A stretch of DNA of 60,497 nt from Flavobacterium oncorhynchi (GCF_002217355.1 NZ_MUHA01000003.1:156510-217006), one strand, 5' to 3'; shown: positions 8,506 to 17,322, counted from the stretch's first letter. Notes: a model not told the origin generated them from the sequence alone. A program made the numbers and translations.

Positions 8506-9271
8506 TATAAAACCCAAAATAACTTTAGTCGGTGCAGGTCCGGGCGATCCCGATTTACTGACGCTGAAAGCTGTAAAGGCATTGGCTGAAGCTAATGTGG
8601 TTTTATACGACGCTTTAGCCAATGAAGAAATTCTGGATTACGCACCCAAAACTGCTATTAGAATTTTTGTTGGAAAAAGAATCGGAAATCATGCTTATAC
8701 TCAGGATCAAATCAATCAATTGATTGTCGATAATGCTTTAACGTACGGAAACGTAGTTCGGTTAAAAGGCGGAGATCCGTTTATTTTTGGAAGAGGAAGC
8801 GAAGAAGTGGAATTTGCAGAAAGTTTCGGAATTGAAACCATCGTAGTTCCAGGAATTTCATCTGTAGTTGCGGTTCCTGCAAGTCAGGGAATTTCAATAA
8901 CAAAAAGAGGAGTTTCGGAAAGCTTTTGGGCCATTACCGGAACAACTTCTGATAGAAAATTATCTTCGGATATTGCGTTATCAGCCAAATCTTCTGCAAC
9001 AGTTGTGATCTTGATGGGAATGCACAAATTGCCTCAAATCATCGATTTGTTTCAAAAAGAAGATAAAGGAAATTTACCCGTTGCAATCATCCAAAACGGA
9101 ACAACAGCAGACGAAAAAGTTGGTGTTGGAACAGTCGATTCGATTCTAAATATTGTAAAAGAAAAAGAATTAGGTTCTCCTGCGATTATTGTTCTTGGAG
9201 AAGTTGTGAGAGAAAGCAATAAATTAAAAGGATTCTACGAAGAATTTTTGACGAAAGAAATCGCAAGATAA
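8498..9271 (+). CDS. cobA: Uroporphyrinogen-III C-methyltransferase
   Basis: Methylates uroporphyrinogen III twice, using SAM, to give precorrin-2, the first step toward siroheme. 257 residues. Seen: the SUMT signatures VGAGPGDPDLLTLKA (about residues 11-25), VVRLKGGDPFIFGRGSEE (about 86-103) and VPGISSVVAVPA. The start overlaps the end of the sulfite reductase gene, indicating translational coupling between the enzyme and the supply of its cofactor. Confidence 0.94.
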   Translation: MLNIKPKITLVGAGPGDPDLLTLKAVKALAEANVVLYDALANEEILDYAPKTAIRIFVGKRIGNHAYTQDQINQLIVDNALTYGNVVRLKGGDPFIFGRGSEEVEFAESFGIETIVVPGISSVVAVPASQGISITKRGVSESFWAITGTTSDRKLSSDIALSAKSSATVVILMGMHKLPQIIDLFQKEDKGNLPVAIIQNGTTADEKVGVGTVDSILNIVKEKELGSPAIIVLGEVVRESNKLKGFYEEFLTKEIAR

Positions 9272-9372
9272 TTAAAACATAGCTCGCGGTTTCAACCTTG
9301 AGAACGAATGGATATTTAATTCAATACGCATCAAAAAATCATCTAATTTTGATTAGATGAAAATAAATTAAA

Positions 9373-9954
9373 ATGGAACAGAACGAATTATATCCCATAT
9401 TCTTAAAACTTCACAATCTGAATGTTTTAATTGTGGGCGGAGGAAATGTAGGTTTGGAAAAGCTTTCTTTCTTGCTAAAGTCAAGTCCAAATGCAAATGT
9501 TGAGGTTGTAGCACCGGATTTTCATTTAGAAATTAAAGTTTTAGCCGAAAATCATCCTTCAATCAAATTGACAGAAGCGAAGTTCAAAAAGAAAATGCTC
9601 AAAAAACGTCACATGGTAATTGCCTGTACTGACAATTTAAAAGTGAATAAAAGGGTTTACGATTTAGCCAGAAAACGTTATTTGATTTGCAATATAGCCG
9701 ATACACCAGATTTATGCGATTATTATCTAGGCGGAATCGTGACAAAAGGAAATGTGAAAATCGCGATTTCAACAAATGGAAAATCGCCAACAACAGCCAA
9801 AAGGCTTCGGGAGTTTTTCGAAGAAGTAATTCCTGAGGATATTAACCAAATGGTTGAAAACCTAAATGAATACAGAAAAACCTTAAAAGGTAATTTTGAA
9901 GAAAAGGTTAAAAGAATGAACGAGATCACATCTTCATTAAAAAATAAAGAGTAA
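9373..9954 (+). CDS. Precorrin-2 dehydrogenase / sirohydrochlorin ferrochelatase
   Basis: Completes siroheme synthesis: NAD-dependent oxidation of precorrin-2 and possibly iron insertion. 193 residues, comparable to the N-terminal CysG half or yeast Met8p. Seen: Rossmann motif VGGGNVGLEKLSFLL (about residues 17-31), CNIADTPDLCDYYLGGIV and ISTNGKSPTTAKRLREFFEE, all typical of the family. It follows cobA after 101 bases that contain no gene. Confidence 0.9.
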   Translation: MEQNELYPIFLKLHNLNVLIVGGGNVGLEKLSFLLKSSPNANVEVVAPDFHLEIKVLAENHPSIKLTEAKFKKKMLKKRHMVIACTDNLKVNKRVYDLARKRYLICNIADTPDLCDYYLGGIVTKGNVKIAISTNGKSPTTAKRLREFFEEVIPEDINQMVENLNEYRKTLKGNFEEKVKRMNEITSSLKNKE

Positions 9955-10050
9955 CATATAAGAGAAATGAATAATGATAAAAATCATTGTTAGTAGAATA
10001 AATTATTCGTTTCTTTGTATTATTAAGAATGATTATAAACAACAACCATA

Positions 10051-11103
10051 ATGATTAAAACAGATATACTTATAATTGGAGCAGGACCAACAGGTTTATT
10101 TGCCGTGTTCGAGGCAGGATTGTTAAAATTAAAATGCCACATTTTAGATGCACTTCCACAAGCAGGAGGACAGCTGTCAGAGTTATATCCAAAGAAACCA
10201 ATTTACGATATTCCGGGATTCCCAGAAGTATTAGCTGGAGATTTAATTGATGGTTTGCAAGAGCAAATCAAACAATTTGAGCCAGGCTTTACTTTAGGAG
10301 AACGTGCGGAAACAATCGAAAAGCAAGAAGACGGTTCTTTTATCGTAACTTCAAATAAAGGAACTAAATTTCATGCGCCAGTTATCGCAATTGCTGGAGG
10401 TTTAGGAAGTTTTGAGCCGCGTAAACCACTTATTGAAGATATTGAGTTTTATGAAAATAAAGGAGTAAAATACTTCATCAAAAATCCAGAGAAATTCAGA
10501 GACAAAAGAGTTGTTATTGCAGGAGGAGGAGATTCAGCTTTAGACTGGAGTATCTTCTTGGCAAACGTAGCTTCAGAAGTAACTTTAATTCACAGAAGAA
10601 ACGAATTCAGAGGAGCTTTAGATTCTGTAGAAAAAGTACAGGAATTAAAAACAGCTGGAAAAATTAAATTAATTACGCCAGCAGAAGTTATCGGAATCAA
10701 CGGTGCTGAGCATGTTGAATCATTAGATATAGAAGAAAACGGAGCACACCGTAAAATCGAATGTGACTATTTCATCCCACTTTTCGGATTAACACCAAAA
10801 TTAGGTCCAATTGGAGACTGGGGATTAGAAATCGAGAAAAATGCCATCAAAGTAAATAATGCATTAGATTACCAAACTAACATTCCGGGAATCTTTGCTA
10901 TTGGAGACGTTAACACATATCCAGGAAAATTAAAGTTAATTCTTTGTGGTTTCCACGAAGCAACTTTAATGTGCCAGGCCGCATACGGAATCATCAATCC
11001 AGGTAAAAAATACGTATTGAAATATACAACAGTTTCTGGAGTAGACGGTTTCGACGGAACTCGTAAAGAAGCTCCAAAAGCAGTTGTTAAAGCGATTGTT
11101 TAA
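10051..11103 (+). CDS. Ferredoxin-NADP reductase, thioredoxin-reductase-like type
   Basis: FAD- and NAD(P)-dependent oxidoreductase, 350 residues. Seen: FAD motif IGAGPTGLFAVFEAG (about residues 9-23), NADPH motif IAGGGDSALDW (about 155-165) and the C-terminal FAD motif FAIGDVNTYPG. The CxxC disulfide of true thioredoxin reductase is absent, which places it in the TrxB-like ferredoxin-NADP reductases. Its place at the end of the sulfate-assimilation set suggests it reduces the ferredoxin that feeds the sulfite reductase (inference). A terminator hairpin follows. Confidence 0.88.
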   Translation: MIKTDILIIGAGPTGLFAVFEAGLLKLKCHILDALPQAGGQLSELYPKKPIYDIPGFPEVLAGDLIDGLQEQIKQFEPGFTLGERAETIEKQEDGSFIVTSNKGTKFHAPVIAIAGGLGSFEPRKPLIEDIEFYENKGVKYFIKNPEKFRDKRVVIAGGGDSALDWSIFLANVASEVTLIHRRNEFRGALDSVEKVQELKTAGKIKLITPAEVIGINGAEHVESLDIEENGAHRKIECDYFIPLFGLTPKLGPIGDWGLEIEKNAIKVNNALDYQTNIPGIFAIGDVNTYPGKLKLILCGFHEATLMCQAAYGIINPGKKYVLKYTTVSGVDGFDGTRKEAPKAVVKAIV

Positions 11104-11112
11104 TCTGAGATG

Positions 11113-11146
11113 CTGAGGTTCTAAGGGACTAAGATGCTAAGGTTTT
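11113..11146 (-). repeat. Left arm of a perfect 34-bp inverted repeat (octamer array)
   Basis: Exact reverse complement of 11347-11380. On the minus strand it reads as TTAG-NNNC octamers, the same array type seen at 11857, 13475 and 55940. It starts nine bases after the stop codon of the reductase gene. Confidence 0.85.
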
Positions 11147-11154
11147 TTATATAC

Positions 11155-11186
11155 AAAGCTCAAACTTTTAGTTTGGGCTTTTTTAA
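11155..11186 (+). terminator. Intrinsic terminator after the ferredoxin-NADP reductase gene
   Basis: AAGCTCAAACT pairs with AGTTTGGGCTT (one G-T pair) around a short loop, followed by a T run. This probably ends the sulfate-assimilation transcript. Confidence 0.7.
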
Positions 11187-11190
11187 TTAA

Positions 11191-11330
11191 TCCCAGAGGG
11201 ATGAAATATTTATAGAAAAAAAATATCCGTTTGCAAAAGAGCTCCAGTGGAGCGAAATAATATGTCGCTCCGCTGGAGCTTTTATGTTGTGATGATTGTT
11301 TTTCTATAAATATTATGCTCCTCTGGAGCT
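11191..11330. repeat. Nested REP-like palindrome cluster
   Basis: Four short palindromes of the GCTCC-NNN-GGAGC kind: TCCCAGAGGGA at 11192-11202, then 11240-11255, 11265-11280 and about 11317-11330. They are arranged head to head. The two inner ones form one hairpin (16-base arms, one mismatch). The outer ones carry AATATTTATAGAAAAA at 11205-11220 and its exact reverse complement at 11299-11314. The arrangement resembles bacterial interspersed mosaic elements. No transposase gene is present inside. Confidence 0.75.
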
Positions 11331-11346
11331 AAATCGCGTAAAAGAT

Positions 11347-11390
11347 AAAACCTTAGCATCTTAGTCCCTTAGAACCTCAGAACCTTAGAA
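11347..11390 (+). repeat. Right arm of the 34-bp inverted repeat and octamer array
   Basis: Repeats of TTAG/TCAG plus four bases with an exact period of eight. The first 34 bases are the perfect inverted partner of 11113-11146. The array ends just upstream of the metH leader promoter. Confidence 0.8.
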
Positions 11391-11398
11391 AAAAAACA

Positions 11399-11430
11399 TT
11401 TGCAAATCGAAACCCTATTTCATACCTTTG
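11399..11430 (+). promoter_or_regulatory. Promoter of the SAM-riboswitch / metH transcript
   Basis: TTTG (11399-11402), a 20-base spacer and TACCTTTG (11423-11430). Predicted transcription start is about 11437, 17 bases before the riboswitch. Confidence 0.75.
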
Positions 11431-11453
11431 CACTGTTCTTAAAATTATTGTCA

Positions 11454-11566
11454 GTTATCACGAAAGGCGGAGGGATAGACCCGATGAAACCTTAGCAACC
11501 CTTTATCATAAAGAAGGTGCTAAATTCTACTTTATACGACATTTTCCAGTATTAAAGATAGATAAC
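11454..11566 (+). ncRNA. SAM-I (S-box) riboswitch
   Basis: Aptamer of 113 bases. Seen: closing helix P1 GTTATC (11454-11459) with GATAAC (11561-11566), the hallmark GGCGGAGGGA followed by GACCCGATGAAACC, then TTAGCAACC and the AAGGTGCTAAATTC core. These are the conserved S-box parts in the right order. It lies between a strong promoter and the split methionine synthase genes, so it should lower metH/metF expression when S-adenosylmethionine is plentiful. The switching mechanism is not obvious: the first coding start is 336 bases further on. Confidence 0.93.
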
Positions 11567-11666
11567 ACAAATACATACTCGTATTTCTCAAAACTTTTCT
11601 CGATAACATATAATATTTACTGAAACAGATTCTGTATCAGGAGCGAATCATTGGCGCATTTTTGCT

Positions 11667-11769
11667 TTCAAAAGTTCCCGCTGTACACAAATATCTTTTA
11701 TTCTGAACCCCAGAATAAAAAGATATTTGCTTCCATCGGGGCTAATGAGCCGGCAATAGTGCACTTTTG
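11667..11769 (-). repeat. Structured dispersed element, copy B (minus orientation) in the metH leader
   Basis: On the minus strand it reads TAGCCCCGATGGAAGC, a long internal hairpin (about 11687-11729), then TGTACAGCGGGAA. The closing helix is CCCG (11677-11680) with CGGG (11737-11740). An outer helix pairs CAAAAGT (11669-11675) with ACTTTTG (11763-11769). It shares the conserved blocks with the copies at 13305-13400 and 48424-48496. Confidence 0.65.
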
Positions 11770-11798
11770 GAATTAATGTGAAAAAAATATCCGAAGCA

Positions 11799-11829
11799 AA
11801 CCTAACAGGTTTTTAAAACCTGTTAGGTT
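11799..11829. repeat. Perfect hairpin repeat in the metH leader
   Basis: AACCTAACAGGTTTT (11799-11813) and AAAACCTGTTAGGTT (11815-11829) are perfect inverted copies. A related imperfect hairpin occurs at about 13427-13452 before the second metH gene. There is no T run, so it is not a classic terminator. Confidence 0.75.
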
Positions 11830-11856
11830 AAACTTCACAATCATAATAAAAAAAAC

Positions 11857-11890
11857 TTAGCATCTTAGCACCTTAGCGTCTTAGTAGCTA
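11857..11890 (+). repeat. TTAG-NNNC octamer array upstream of the first metH gene
   Basis: Four octamers TTAGCATC, TTAGCACC, TTAGCGTC, TTAGTAGC in exact tandem, ending 13 bases before the start codon at 11903. Confidence 0.8.
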
Positions 11891-11902
11891 AAACAAAAAA
11901 AT

Positions 11903-12907
11903 ATGGCAATTACGATACAAGAAGCAATAAAAAAAAATATCCTAATCCTTGACGGAGCAATGGGAACAATGTTGCAACGCTATAATTTCTCAGAAGAAGA
12001 TTTCAGAGGAGAGCGTTTCAAAGATTTCCCACATCCACTAAAAGGAAACAACGATTTACTATCCCTAACACAACCACAAGCGATTCGCGATGTACACGCT
12101 GCGTATTACGAAGCAGGCGCAGACATTGTAGAAACCAATACCTTCTCAGGAACGACAATCGGTATGGCCGATTATCACATGGAAGATTTGGTTTACGAAT
12201 TAAACTACGAATCGGCTAAAATTGCAAGACAAGTAGCCGACGAGTTTACTGCAAAAAATCCAGACAAACCACGTTTCGTAGCCGGTTCAATCGGGCCGAC
12301 AAACAGAACCGCAAGTATGTCTCCAGACGTAAACGATCCAGGTTACAGAGCCGTAACGTTTGACGATTTACGAATTGCGTACAAACAACAAGCAGAAGCT
12401 TTAATGGACGGTGGCTGTGATTTGCTTTTAGTAGAAACGATTTTCGATACGCTAAATGCAAAAGCAGCACTTTTTGCAATCGAAGAAGTAAAAGAAGAAC
12501 GCAATATTGATATTCCAATCATGGTGTCAGGGACAATTACAGATGCTTCAGGAAGAACGCTTTCAGGACAGACAGTCGAAGCGTTTTTGATTTCCGTTTC
12601 GCATATTCCGTTATTAAGCGTAGGATTCAATTGCGCCCTTGGAGCCGATTTGTTGAAGCCATATTTAAAAACATTAGCTCACAATACAAGCTTTAATGTT
12701 TCGGCACATCCAAATGCAGGATTACCAAATGCATTTGGACAATATGATGAAACACCAGAACAAACTCAAGCCTTCATTAAAGAATATTTAGAGGATAATT
12801 TAATCAATATAATTGGTGGCTGTTGTGGAACAACGCCAGATCATATTCGATTAATGGCTGAGGTTGCGAAGGATTATAAGCCTAGAGTGGCGCCGGTTAT
12901 TGCTTAA
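11903..12907 (+). CDS. Homocysteine S-methyltransferase module of split methionine synthase
   Basis: Zinc-dependent homocysteine-binding barrel, 334 residues, equal to the N-terminal module of cobalamin-dependent MetH. Seen: [12 protein letters not shown] near the N-terminus, ETNTFSGT, and the zinc ligands C244 (FNCALG) and C307-C308 (GGCCGT). It ends where the first MetH module ends. The remaining modules are encoded by the gene at 13519, so both polypeptides must meet to form the enzyme. It lies under the SAM riboswitch. Confidence 0.94.
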   Translation: MAITIQEAIKKNILILDGAMGTMLQRYNFSEEDFRGERFKDFPHPLKGNNDLLSLTQPQAIRDVHAAYYEAGADIVETNTFSGTTIGMADYHMEDLVYELNYESAKIARQVADEFTAKNPDKPRFVAGSIGPTNRTASMSPDVNDPGYRAVTFDDLRIAYKQQAEALMDGGCDLLLVETIFDTLNAKAALFAIEEVKEERNIDIPIMVSGTITDASGRTLSGQTVEAFLISVSHIPLLSVGFNCALGADLLKPYLKTLAHNTSFNVSAHPNAGLPNAFGQYDETPEQTQAFIKEYLEDNLINIIGGCCGTTPDHIRLMAEVAKDYKPRVAPVIA

Positions 12908-12932
12908 CTTCTTTGATGATTTTTCAATAAAT

Positions 12933-13253
12933 ATGAAGAGAGTTTTGTTTCTAATTAGTTTGACACTTGTAAGCTGTAATTATACAACAAATACAGTTTT
13001 TCAGAAAAGCATTAAATGTGAAGATTGTTTAGTTACAAAAGAAGAGACGGCTGTTGGAATAGCGGAACCTATTTTATTTGAATCATATGGTAAAGATCAA
13101 ATAGAAGATCAAAGACCTTATACAGTAAAAATAGAAAATGATTCTATTTGGCATATTGAAGGGACTTTTAATAGTATTGGTTTTGGAGGTGTTTTTGATA
13201 TTAAAATCTCAGCAAAAAACGGGAAGGTTCTTTATATGATGCATGGAAAGTAG
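12933..13253 (+). CDS. Small lipoprotein resembling NTF2-fold immunity (YbbC/YhhH-like) proteins
   Basis: Predicted lipoprotein of 107 residues: hydrophobic signal FLISLTLVSC gives a lipobox cysteine at residue 14. The C-terminal half (PYTVKIENDSIWHIEGTF, then GGVFDIKISAKNGKVLYMMHGK-type ending) resembles the NTF2-fold immunity family, where the motif GGVF...KNGKVL..HGK is typical. The ATG at 12933 was chosen because the signal peptide follows directly. An upstream start at 12864 would overlap metH. It sits 25 bases after the first metH gene and before the second, and no toxin gene is near. Family assignment is by pattern only. Confidence 0.6.
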   Translation: MKRVLFLISLTLVSCNYTTNTVFQKSIKCEDCLVTKEETAVGIAEPILFESYGKDQIEDQRPYTVKIENDSIWHIEGTFNSIGFGGVFDIKISAKNGKVLYMMHGK

Positions 13254-13304
13254 AAAGATAATTGAAAAGCAAAAGAAATATAAAGGTTATTATGAAACCG
13301 AGTT

Positions 13305-13400
13305 TGCGTGAGGGATAGAAGTGAAAAGCCCGCAGACCAATGCAGTGAAACGGAATTGGACGAGGACTTGTAACGGACAGCCCGGCCGAAGGACACGCCC
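13305..13400 (+). repeat. Structured dispersed element, copy C between the metH genes
   Basis: GCGTG (13306-13310) pairs with CACGC (13394-13398). Inside, GGG (13312-13314) pairs with CCC (13381-13383), bracketing ATAGAAGTG and TAACGGACAG. The G+C content is much higher than that of its surroundings. It shares the bracket blocks with the copies at 11667-11769 and 48424-48496. It could match a published Bacteroidota RNA motif (for example Flavo-1), which I cannot verify. Confidence 0.6.
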
Positions 13401-13474
13401 AAATTAAAATATTGAAAACGAATATACCTACAAGGTTTTAAAAACCTCGCAGGAAAGAATATAGAATAAAAAAA

Positions 13475-13506
13475 CTCAGAATCTAAGCATCTTAGAATCT
13501 CAGTAA
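13475..13506 (+). repeat. Octamer array upstream of the second metH gene
   Basis: TCAGAATC, TAAGCATC, TTAGAATC, TCAGTAAC in exact tandem, ending 12 bases before the start codon at 13519. The spacing is almost the same as that of the array before the first metH gene. Confidence 0.75.
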
Positions 13507-13518
13507 CTTTAAAAAGAA

Positions 13519-16194
13519 ATGACAGAAAAAAGAAGAGACCTTGTATTATCAGGATTAGAACCGTTGATTATTACGCCGGAAAGTGTTTTCGTGAATGTTG
13601 GCGAGCGTACGAATGTAACAGGTTCAAGAAAATTCCTAAGATTAATCAAGGAAGAGAAATATGACGAGGCACTTGATATTGCAAGACAACAGGTAGAAGG
13701 AGGAGCACAAATCATCGATATTAATATGGATGAAGGAATGCTTGATGGCGTTACTGCAATGACTAAATTTTTGAATTTAATCGCTGCAGAACCAGACATT
13801 TCGAGAGTGCCGATTATGATCGACAGCTCGAAATGGGAAATCATTGAAGCAGGTCTTAAAGTAGTACAAGGAAAAAGCGTTGTAAACTCGATTTCGTTAA
13901 AAGAAGGCGAAGAAGCCTTTATTCATCACGCAAGATTAATCAAACGTTACGGAGCAGCGGCAATTATTATGGCTTTTGACGAAGTTGGTCAGGCGGATAA
14001 TTACGATCGTAGAGTGGAGATTTGTCAGCGTTCGTATGATATTTTGGTAAACAAAGTAGGGTTTCCTCCGCAGGATATTATTTTCGATTTGAATATTTTC
14101 CCAGTTGCAACGGGAATGGAAGAGCATCGCTTGAACGCTTTGGACTTTTTTAGAGGAACAAAATGGGTTCGCGAAAACCTTCCGCACGCGCATATTAGTG
14201 GTGGAGTGAGTAACGTTTCATTCTCTTTCAGAGGAAATGATACGGTTCGTGAAGCGATGCACTCGGTGTTTTTATACCACGCGATTAAAAACGGAATGAC
14301 GATGGGAATCGTAAATCCGGAGATGCTGACGATTTATGATGATATTCCGAAAGATTTATTAGAACACGTTGAAGACGTAATTTTAGATAGACGCGACGAC
14401 GCCACAGAACGACTTTTGGATTTTGCAGAAAATGTAAAAGGCGAAGCAAAAAGCGATGAAAAAGTAGTTCAGGAATGGCGTTTTGGAACGGTTCAGGAGC
14501 GTATTACACATTCATTGGTAAAAGGAATCGATGCTTTTATTGAAGAAGATGTTGAAGAAGCTCGTTTGGCTGCGACAAAACCAATTGAAGTTATCGAAAT
14601 CAATTTGATGACGGGAATGAATGTTGTTGGAGATTTATTCGGAAGCGGAAAAATGTTCTTGCCTCAGGTTGTAAAATCGGCACGTGTAATGAAAAAAGCG
14701 GTGGCTTATTTATTACCTTTTATCGAAGCGAGCAAACAAGCCGGAGACAAACAAGGAAACGGAAAAATCCTTATGGCAACTGTAAAAGGAGATGTTCACG
14801 ATATTGGTAAAAACATCGTTTCGGTAGTTTTGGCTTGTAACAATTACGAGATTGTAGATCTTGGTGTTATGGTGCCTCCTGAAAAAATTATCGCGGCCGC
14901 GATTGAACATGAAGTAGACATTATTGGGTTAAGTGGACTGATCACGCCTTCGCTTGACGAAATGGTTTATTTAGCCAAAGAATTAGACAAACAAGATATT
15001 AAAATCCCGATTATGATTGGCGGGGCAACGACTTCGCGTGCGCATACAGCCGTGAAAATTGCGCCACAATATAGAGAAACTGTAATTCACGTAAATGATG
15101 CTTCGAGAGCCGTTACCGTAGCAGGAAATCTATTAGATCATAACCGTAAAATATATGCAAGCGATATTCGTGCAGAATATGATTCTTTTAGAGAAACATT
15201 TTTAAATCGTTCAAGAGATAAAAACTTCCTTACGATAGAAGATGCGCGTAAAAATAAATTACCATTGGATTGGTCGGAATATACACCAACAAAACCAAAA
15301 GTTATTGGCGCACAAACAATCGAAATAGAATTGGATGTTTTGGTTCCTTATATTGACTGGACACCATTTTTTCAAACGTGGGAATTGTATGGAAAATATC
15401 CAGCGATTTTAACGGATGAGGTTGTGGGCGAACAAGCGACATCTGTTTTTAACGATGCTCAAGCAATGCTGAAAGTAATTCTGGAAGAGAAAAAACTAAA
15501 AGCAAAAGGCATTTACGGAATTTTTCCTGCGAATCAGGTTGACGACGACGATATCGAATTGCGTGATGAAAACGGAAAAGTTCTGGAGAAATTCTTAACG
15601 CTTCGTCAGCAGTCACAAAAAACAAAAGGCGCTCCAAATATCGCTTTAGCCGATTTTATTCTGCCAAAAGAAAGCGGAATCGAAGATTATATGGGAGCTT
15701 TCTGCGTAACAACTGGTTTTGGTGTAGATGAATGGGCAGCAGAATATGAGAAGAACTTAGACGATTATAATTCGATTATGGTTAAGGCATTAGCTGATCG
15801 TTTTGCTGAGGCTTTCGCTGAATATCTTCACGAAAAAGTGCGTAAAGATTTCTGGGGTTATGATAGTGACGAATCTTTAACCAACGAAGAATTGATTAAA
15901 GAAAATTATAAAGGAATTCGTCCTGCTCCAGGTTATCCAGCTTGTCCAGATCACTTGGAAAAACCAACGATTTGGAAACTTTTAAATGTAGCCGAAGAAA
16001 TTGGAGTTACTTTGACAGAAAGCATGGCGATGTGGCCGGCTTCATCTGTTTCAGGATACTATTTTGGAAACCCAAAAAGCAGGTATTTCGGACTCGGAAA
16101 AATAAAAGAGGATCAGGTAGTAGATTACGCCAAACGACGCAATGTTCCAACGGATTATGCCATGAAATGGTTAAACCCTAATATAGCAGATTAA
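13519..16194 (+). CDS. metH: Methionine synthase, folate/cobalamin/activation modules
   Basis: Cobalamin-dependent methionine synthase lacking the homocysteine module, 891 residues. Domains: methyltetrahydrofolate-binding barrel (about 5-270; [15 protein letters not shown]), cobalamin cap (about 310-400), B12-binding domain with the lower-ligand motif DVHDIGKN (His427) and SAM-binding reactivation domain (about 560-891; [20 protein letters not shown]). Together with the protein encoded at 11903 it covers all MetH modules. It makes methionine from homocysteine using methyl groups from MetF. The gene is in the transcript headed by the SAM riboswitch, though separated from the first module by a small lipoprotein gene and repeats. 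Confidence 0.96.
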   Translation: MTEKRRDLVLSGLEPLIITPESVFVNVGERTNVTGSRKFLRLIKEEKYDEALDIARQQVEGGAQIIDINMDEGMLDGVTAMTKFLNLIAAEPDISRVPIMIDSSKWEIIEAGLKVVQGKSVVNSISLKEGEEAFIHHARLIKRYGAAAIIMAFDEVGQADNYDRRVEICQRSYDILVNKVGFPPQDIIFDLNIFPVATGMEEHRLNALDFFRGTKWVRENLPHAHISGGVSNVSFSFRGNDTVREAMHSVFLYHAIKNGMTMGIVNPEMLTIYDDIPKDLLEHVEDVILDRRDDATERLLDFAENVKGEAKSDEKVVQEWRFGTVQERITHSLVKGIDAFIEEDVEEARLAATKPIEVIEINLMTGMNVVGDLFGSGKMFLPQVVKSARVMKKAVAYLLPFIEASKQAGDKQGNGKILMATVKGDVHDIGKNIVSVVLACNNYEIVDLGVMVPPEKIIAAAIEHEVDIIGLSGLITPSLDEMVYLAKELDKQDIKIPIMIGGATTSRAHTAVKIAPQYRETVIHVNDASRAVTVAGNLLDHNRKIYASDIRAEYDSFRETFLNRSRDKNFLTIEDARKNKLPLDWSEYTPTKPKVIGAQTIEIELDVLVPYIDWTPFFQTWELYGKYPAILTDEVVGEQATSVFNDAQAMLKVILEEKKLKAKGIYGIFPANQVDDDDIELRDENGKVLEKFLTLRQQSQKTKGAPNIALADFILPKESGIEDYMGAFCVTTGFGVDEWAAEYEKNLDDYNSIMVKALADRFAEAFAEYLHEKVRKDFWGYDSDESLTNEELIKENYKGIRPAPGYPACPDHLEKPTIWKLLNVAEEIGVTLTESMAMWPASSVSGYYFGNPKSRYFGLGKIKEDQVVDYAKRRNVPTDYAMKWLNPNIAD

Positions 16195-16206
16195 CGAAAA
16201 GTTATT

Positions 16207-16264
16207 TTTGTTTCAGGTTTCAGGTTCTCTACAGCAACTTGAAACCTGAAACTTGAAACAAACA
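16207..16264. repeat. Inverted short-word repeat between metH and metF
   Basis: TTTCAGGTTTCAGGTT words on the left face AACTTGAAACCTGAAAC words on the right. The arms are imperfect but long enough to form a hairpin in the transcript. Confidence 0.5.
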
Positions 16265-16344
16265 AAAAGATTGATTTAAGTTTTTGATTTCAGATTTTTT
16301 ACACAAACGATTCAAAAACATAATCATAACTCATAACTTAAGAA

Positions 16345-17301
16345 ATGAAAGTAACAGAGCATATAGAAAACGCCAAAGGAAATACATTATTCTCATTTGA
16401 ACTTATTCCGCCTCAAAAAGGAAAAAGTATTCAGGAATTATACGATAATATTGATCCGTTGATGGAGTTTAAACCGCCGTTTATTGACGTAACAACTTCG
16501 CGTGAAGAATATATTTACATAGACAAGGGCAACGGACTTTTAGATAAAAAACTGACTCGTATGCGTCCGGGAACGCTTGGAATTTGCGCTTCTATAAAAC
16601 ATAAATACAATGTTGATACTGTTCCGCACTTACTTTGTGGCGGATTTACACAGGAGGAAACAGAATATATGCTGGTTGATTGTCAGTATTTAGGAATTAA
16701 TAATGTGATGGCGCTTCGTGGCGACGCTATGAAAGATGAACAATCTTTTGTGCCAAAAGCCGGCGGAAATCATTTTGCGATTGATTTGGTTAAACAAATT
16801 AATGATTTGAATTGTGGAAAATATCTTCATGAAGTGATGGATATTGATAACAAGGCCGATTTCTGTATTGGTGTTGCAGGTTATCCTGAAAAACATTTAG
16901 AATCACCATCATTACAATCTGACTTAAAAAGATTAAAAGAAAAAGTAGATGCAGGAGCAGATTATGTGGTAACACAAATGTTTTTTGATAATTCGAAATA
17001 TTTTGCTTTTGTAGAAAAAGCAAGAGAAATCGGTATTACAATCCCAATTATTCCAGGAATTAAACCAATTGCGGTACAAAGACATTTGCAAATTCTACCT
17101 CAAATTTTCAGAATTGATTTACCTGAAGATTTAATCGATGCAGTTTATAAATGCAAAAATAACGCAGAAATCAAGCAAGTCGGAATCGAATGGGCGATTC
17201 AGCAGTCACTTGAATTAAAAGCTGCCGGAGTTCCTGTTTTACATTATTATTCAATGGGTAAATCAGAGAATATTCGTCAGATCGCAAGTCAGGTTTTTTA
17301 A
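16345..17301 (+). CDS. metF: Methylenetetrahydrofolate reductase
   Basis: FAD enzyme reducing 5,10-methylenetetrahydrofolate to 5-methyltetrahydrofolate, the methyl donor for methionine synthase. 318 residues, single catalytic barrel as in bacterial MetF. Seen: FSFELIPPQKGKS near the N-terminus (the family's F-x-F-E-P-P-type start), VMALRGD, YVVTQMFFDN (about 210-219) and PGIKPI. It lies 150 bases after metH in the same direction and completes the methionine branch. Confidence 0.95.
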   Translation: MKVTEHIENAKGNTLFSFELIPPQKGKSIQELYDNIDPLMEFKPPFIDVTTSREEYIYIDKGNGLLDKKLTRMRPGTLGICASIKHKYNVDTVPHLLCGGFTQEETEYMLVDCQYLGINNVMALRGDAMKDEQSFVPKAGGNHFAIDLVKQINDLNCGKYLHEVMDIDNKADFCIGVAGYPEKHLESPSLQSDLKRLKEKVDAGADYVVTQMFFDNSKYFAFVEKAREIGITIPIIPGIKPIAVQRHLQILPQIFRIDLPEDLIDAVYKCKNNAEIKQVGIEWAIQQSLELKAAGVPVLHYYSMGKSENIRQIASQVF

Positions 17302-17322
17302 GGAATTCTACTCAAACTTGTT

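Noticed and set aside
11113..11380. 34-bp perfect inverted repeats as ends of an insertion sequence
   Set aside because: Only 200 bases lie between the arms, with no transposase reading frame and no visible target duplication. It is better described as a repeat cluster.
11347..11390. Tandem short repeats that could be taken for a CRISPR array
   Set aside because: The unit is only eight bases with an exact pitch, there are no unique spacers of 25-40 bases, and no cas genes are present.
12933..13253. A toxin-immunity or polymorphic toxin locus
   Set aside because: Only the immunity-like gene is present. The flanking genes are metabolic and there is no toxin, secretion or repeat-rich toxin gene nearby.
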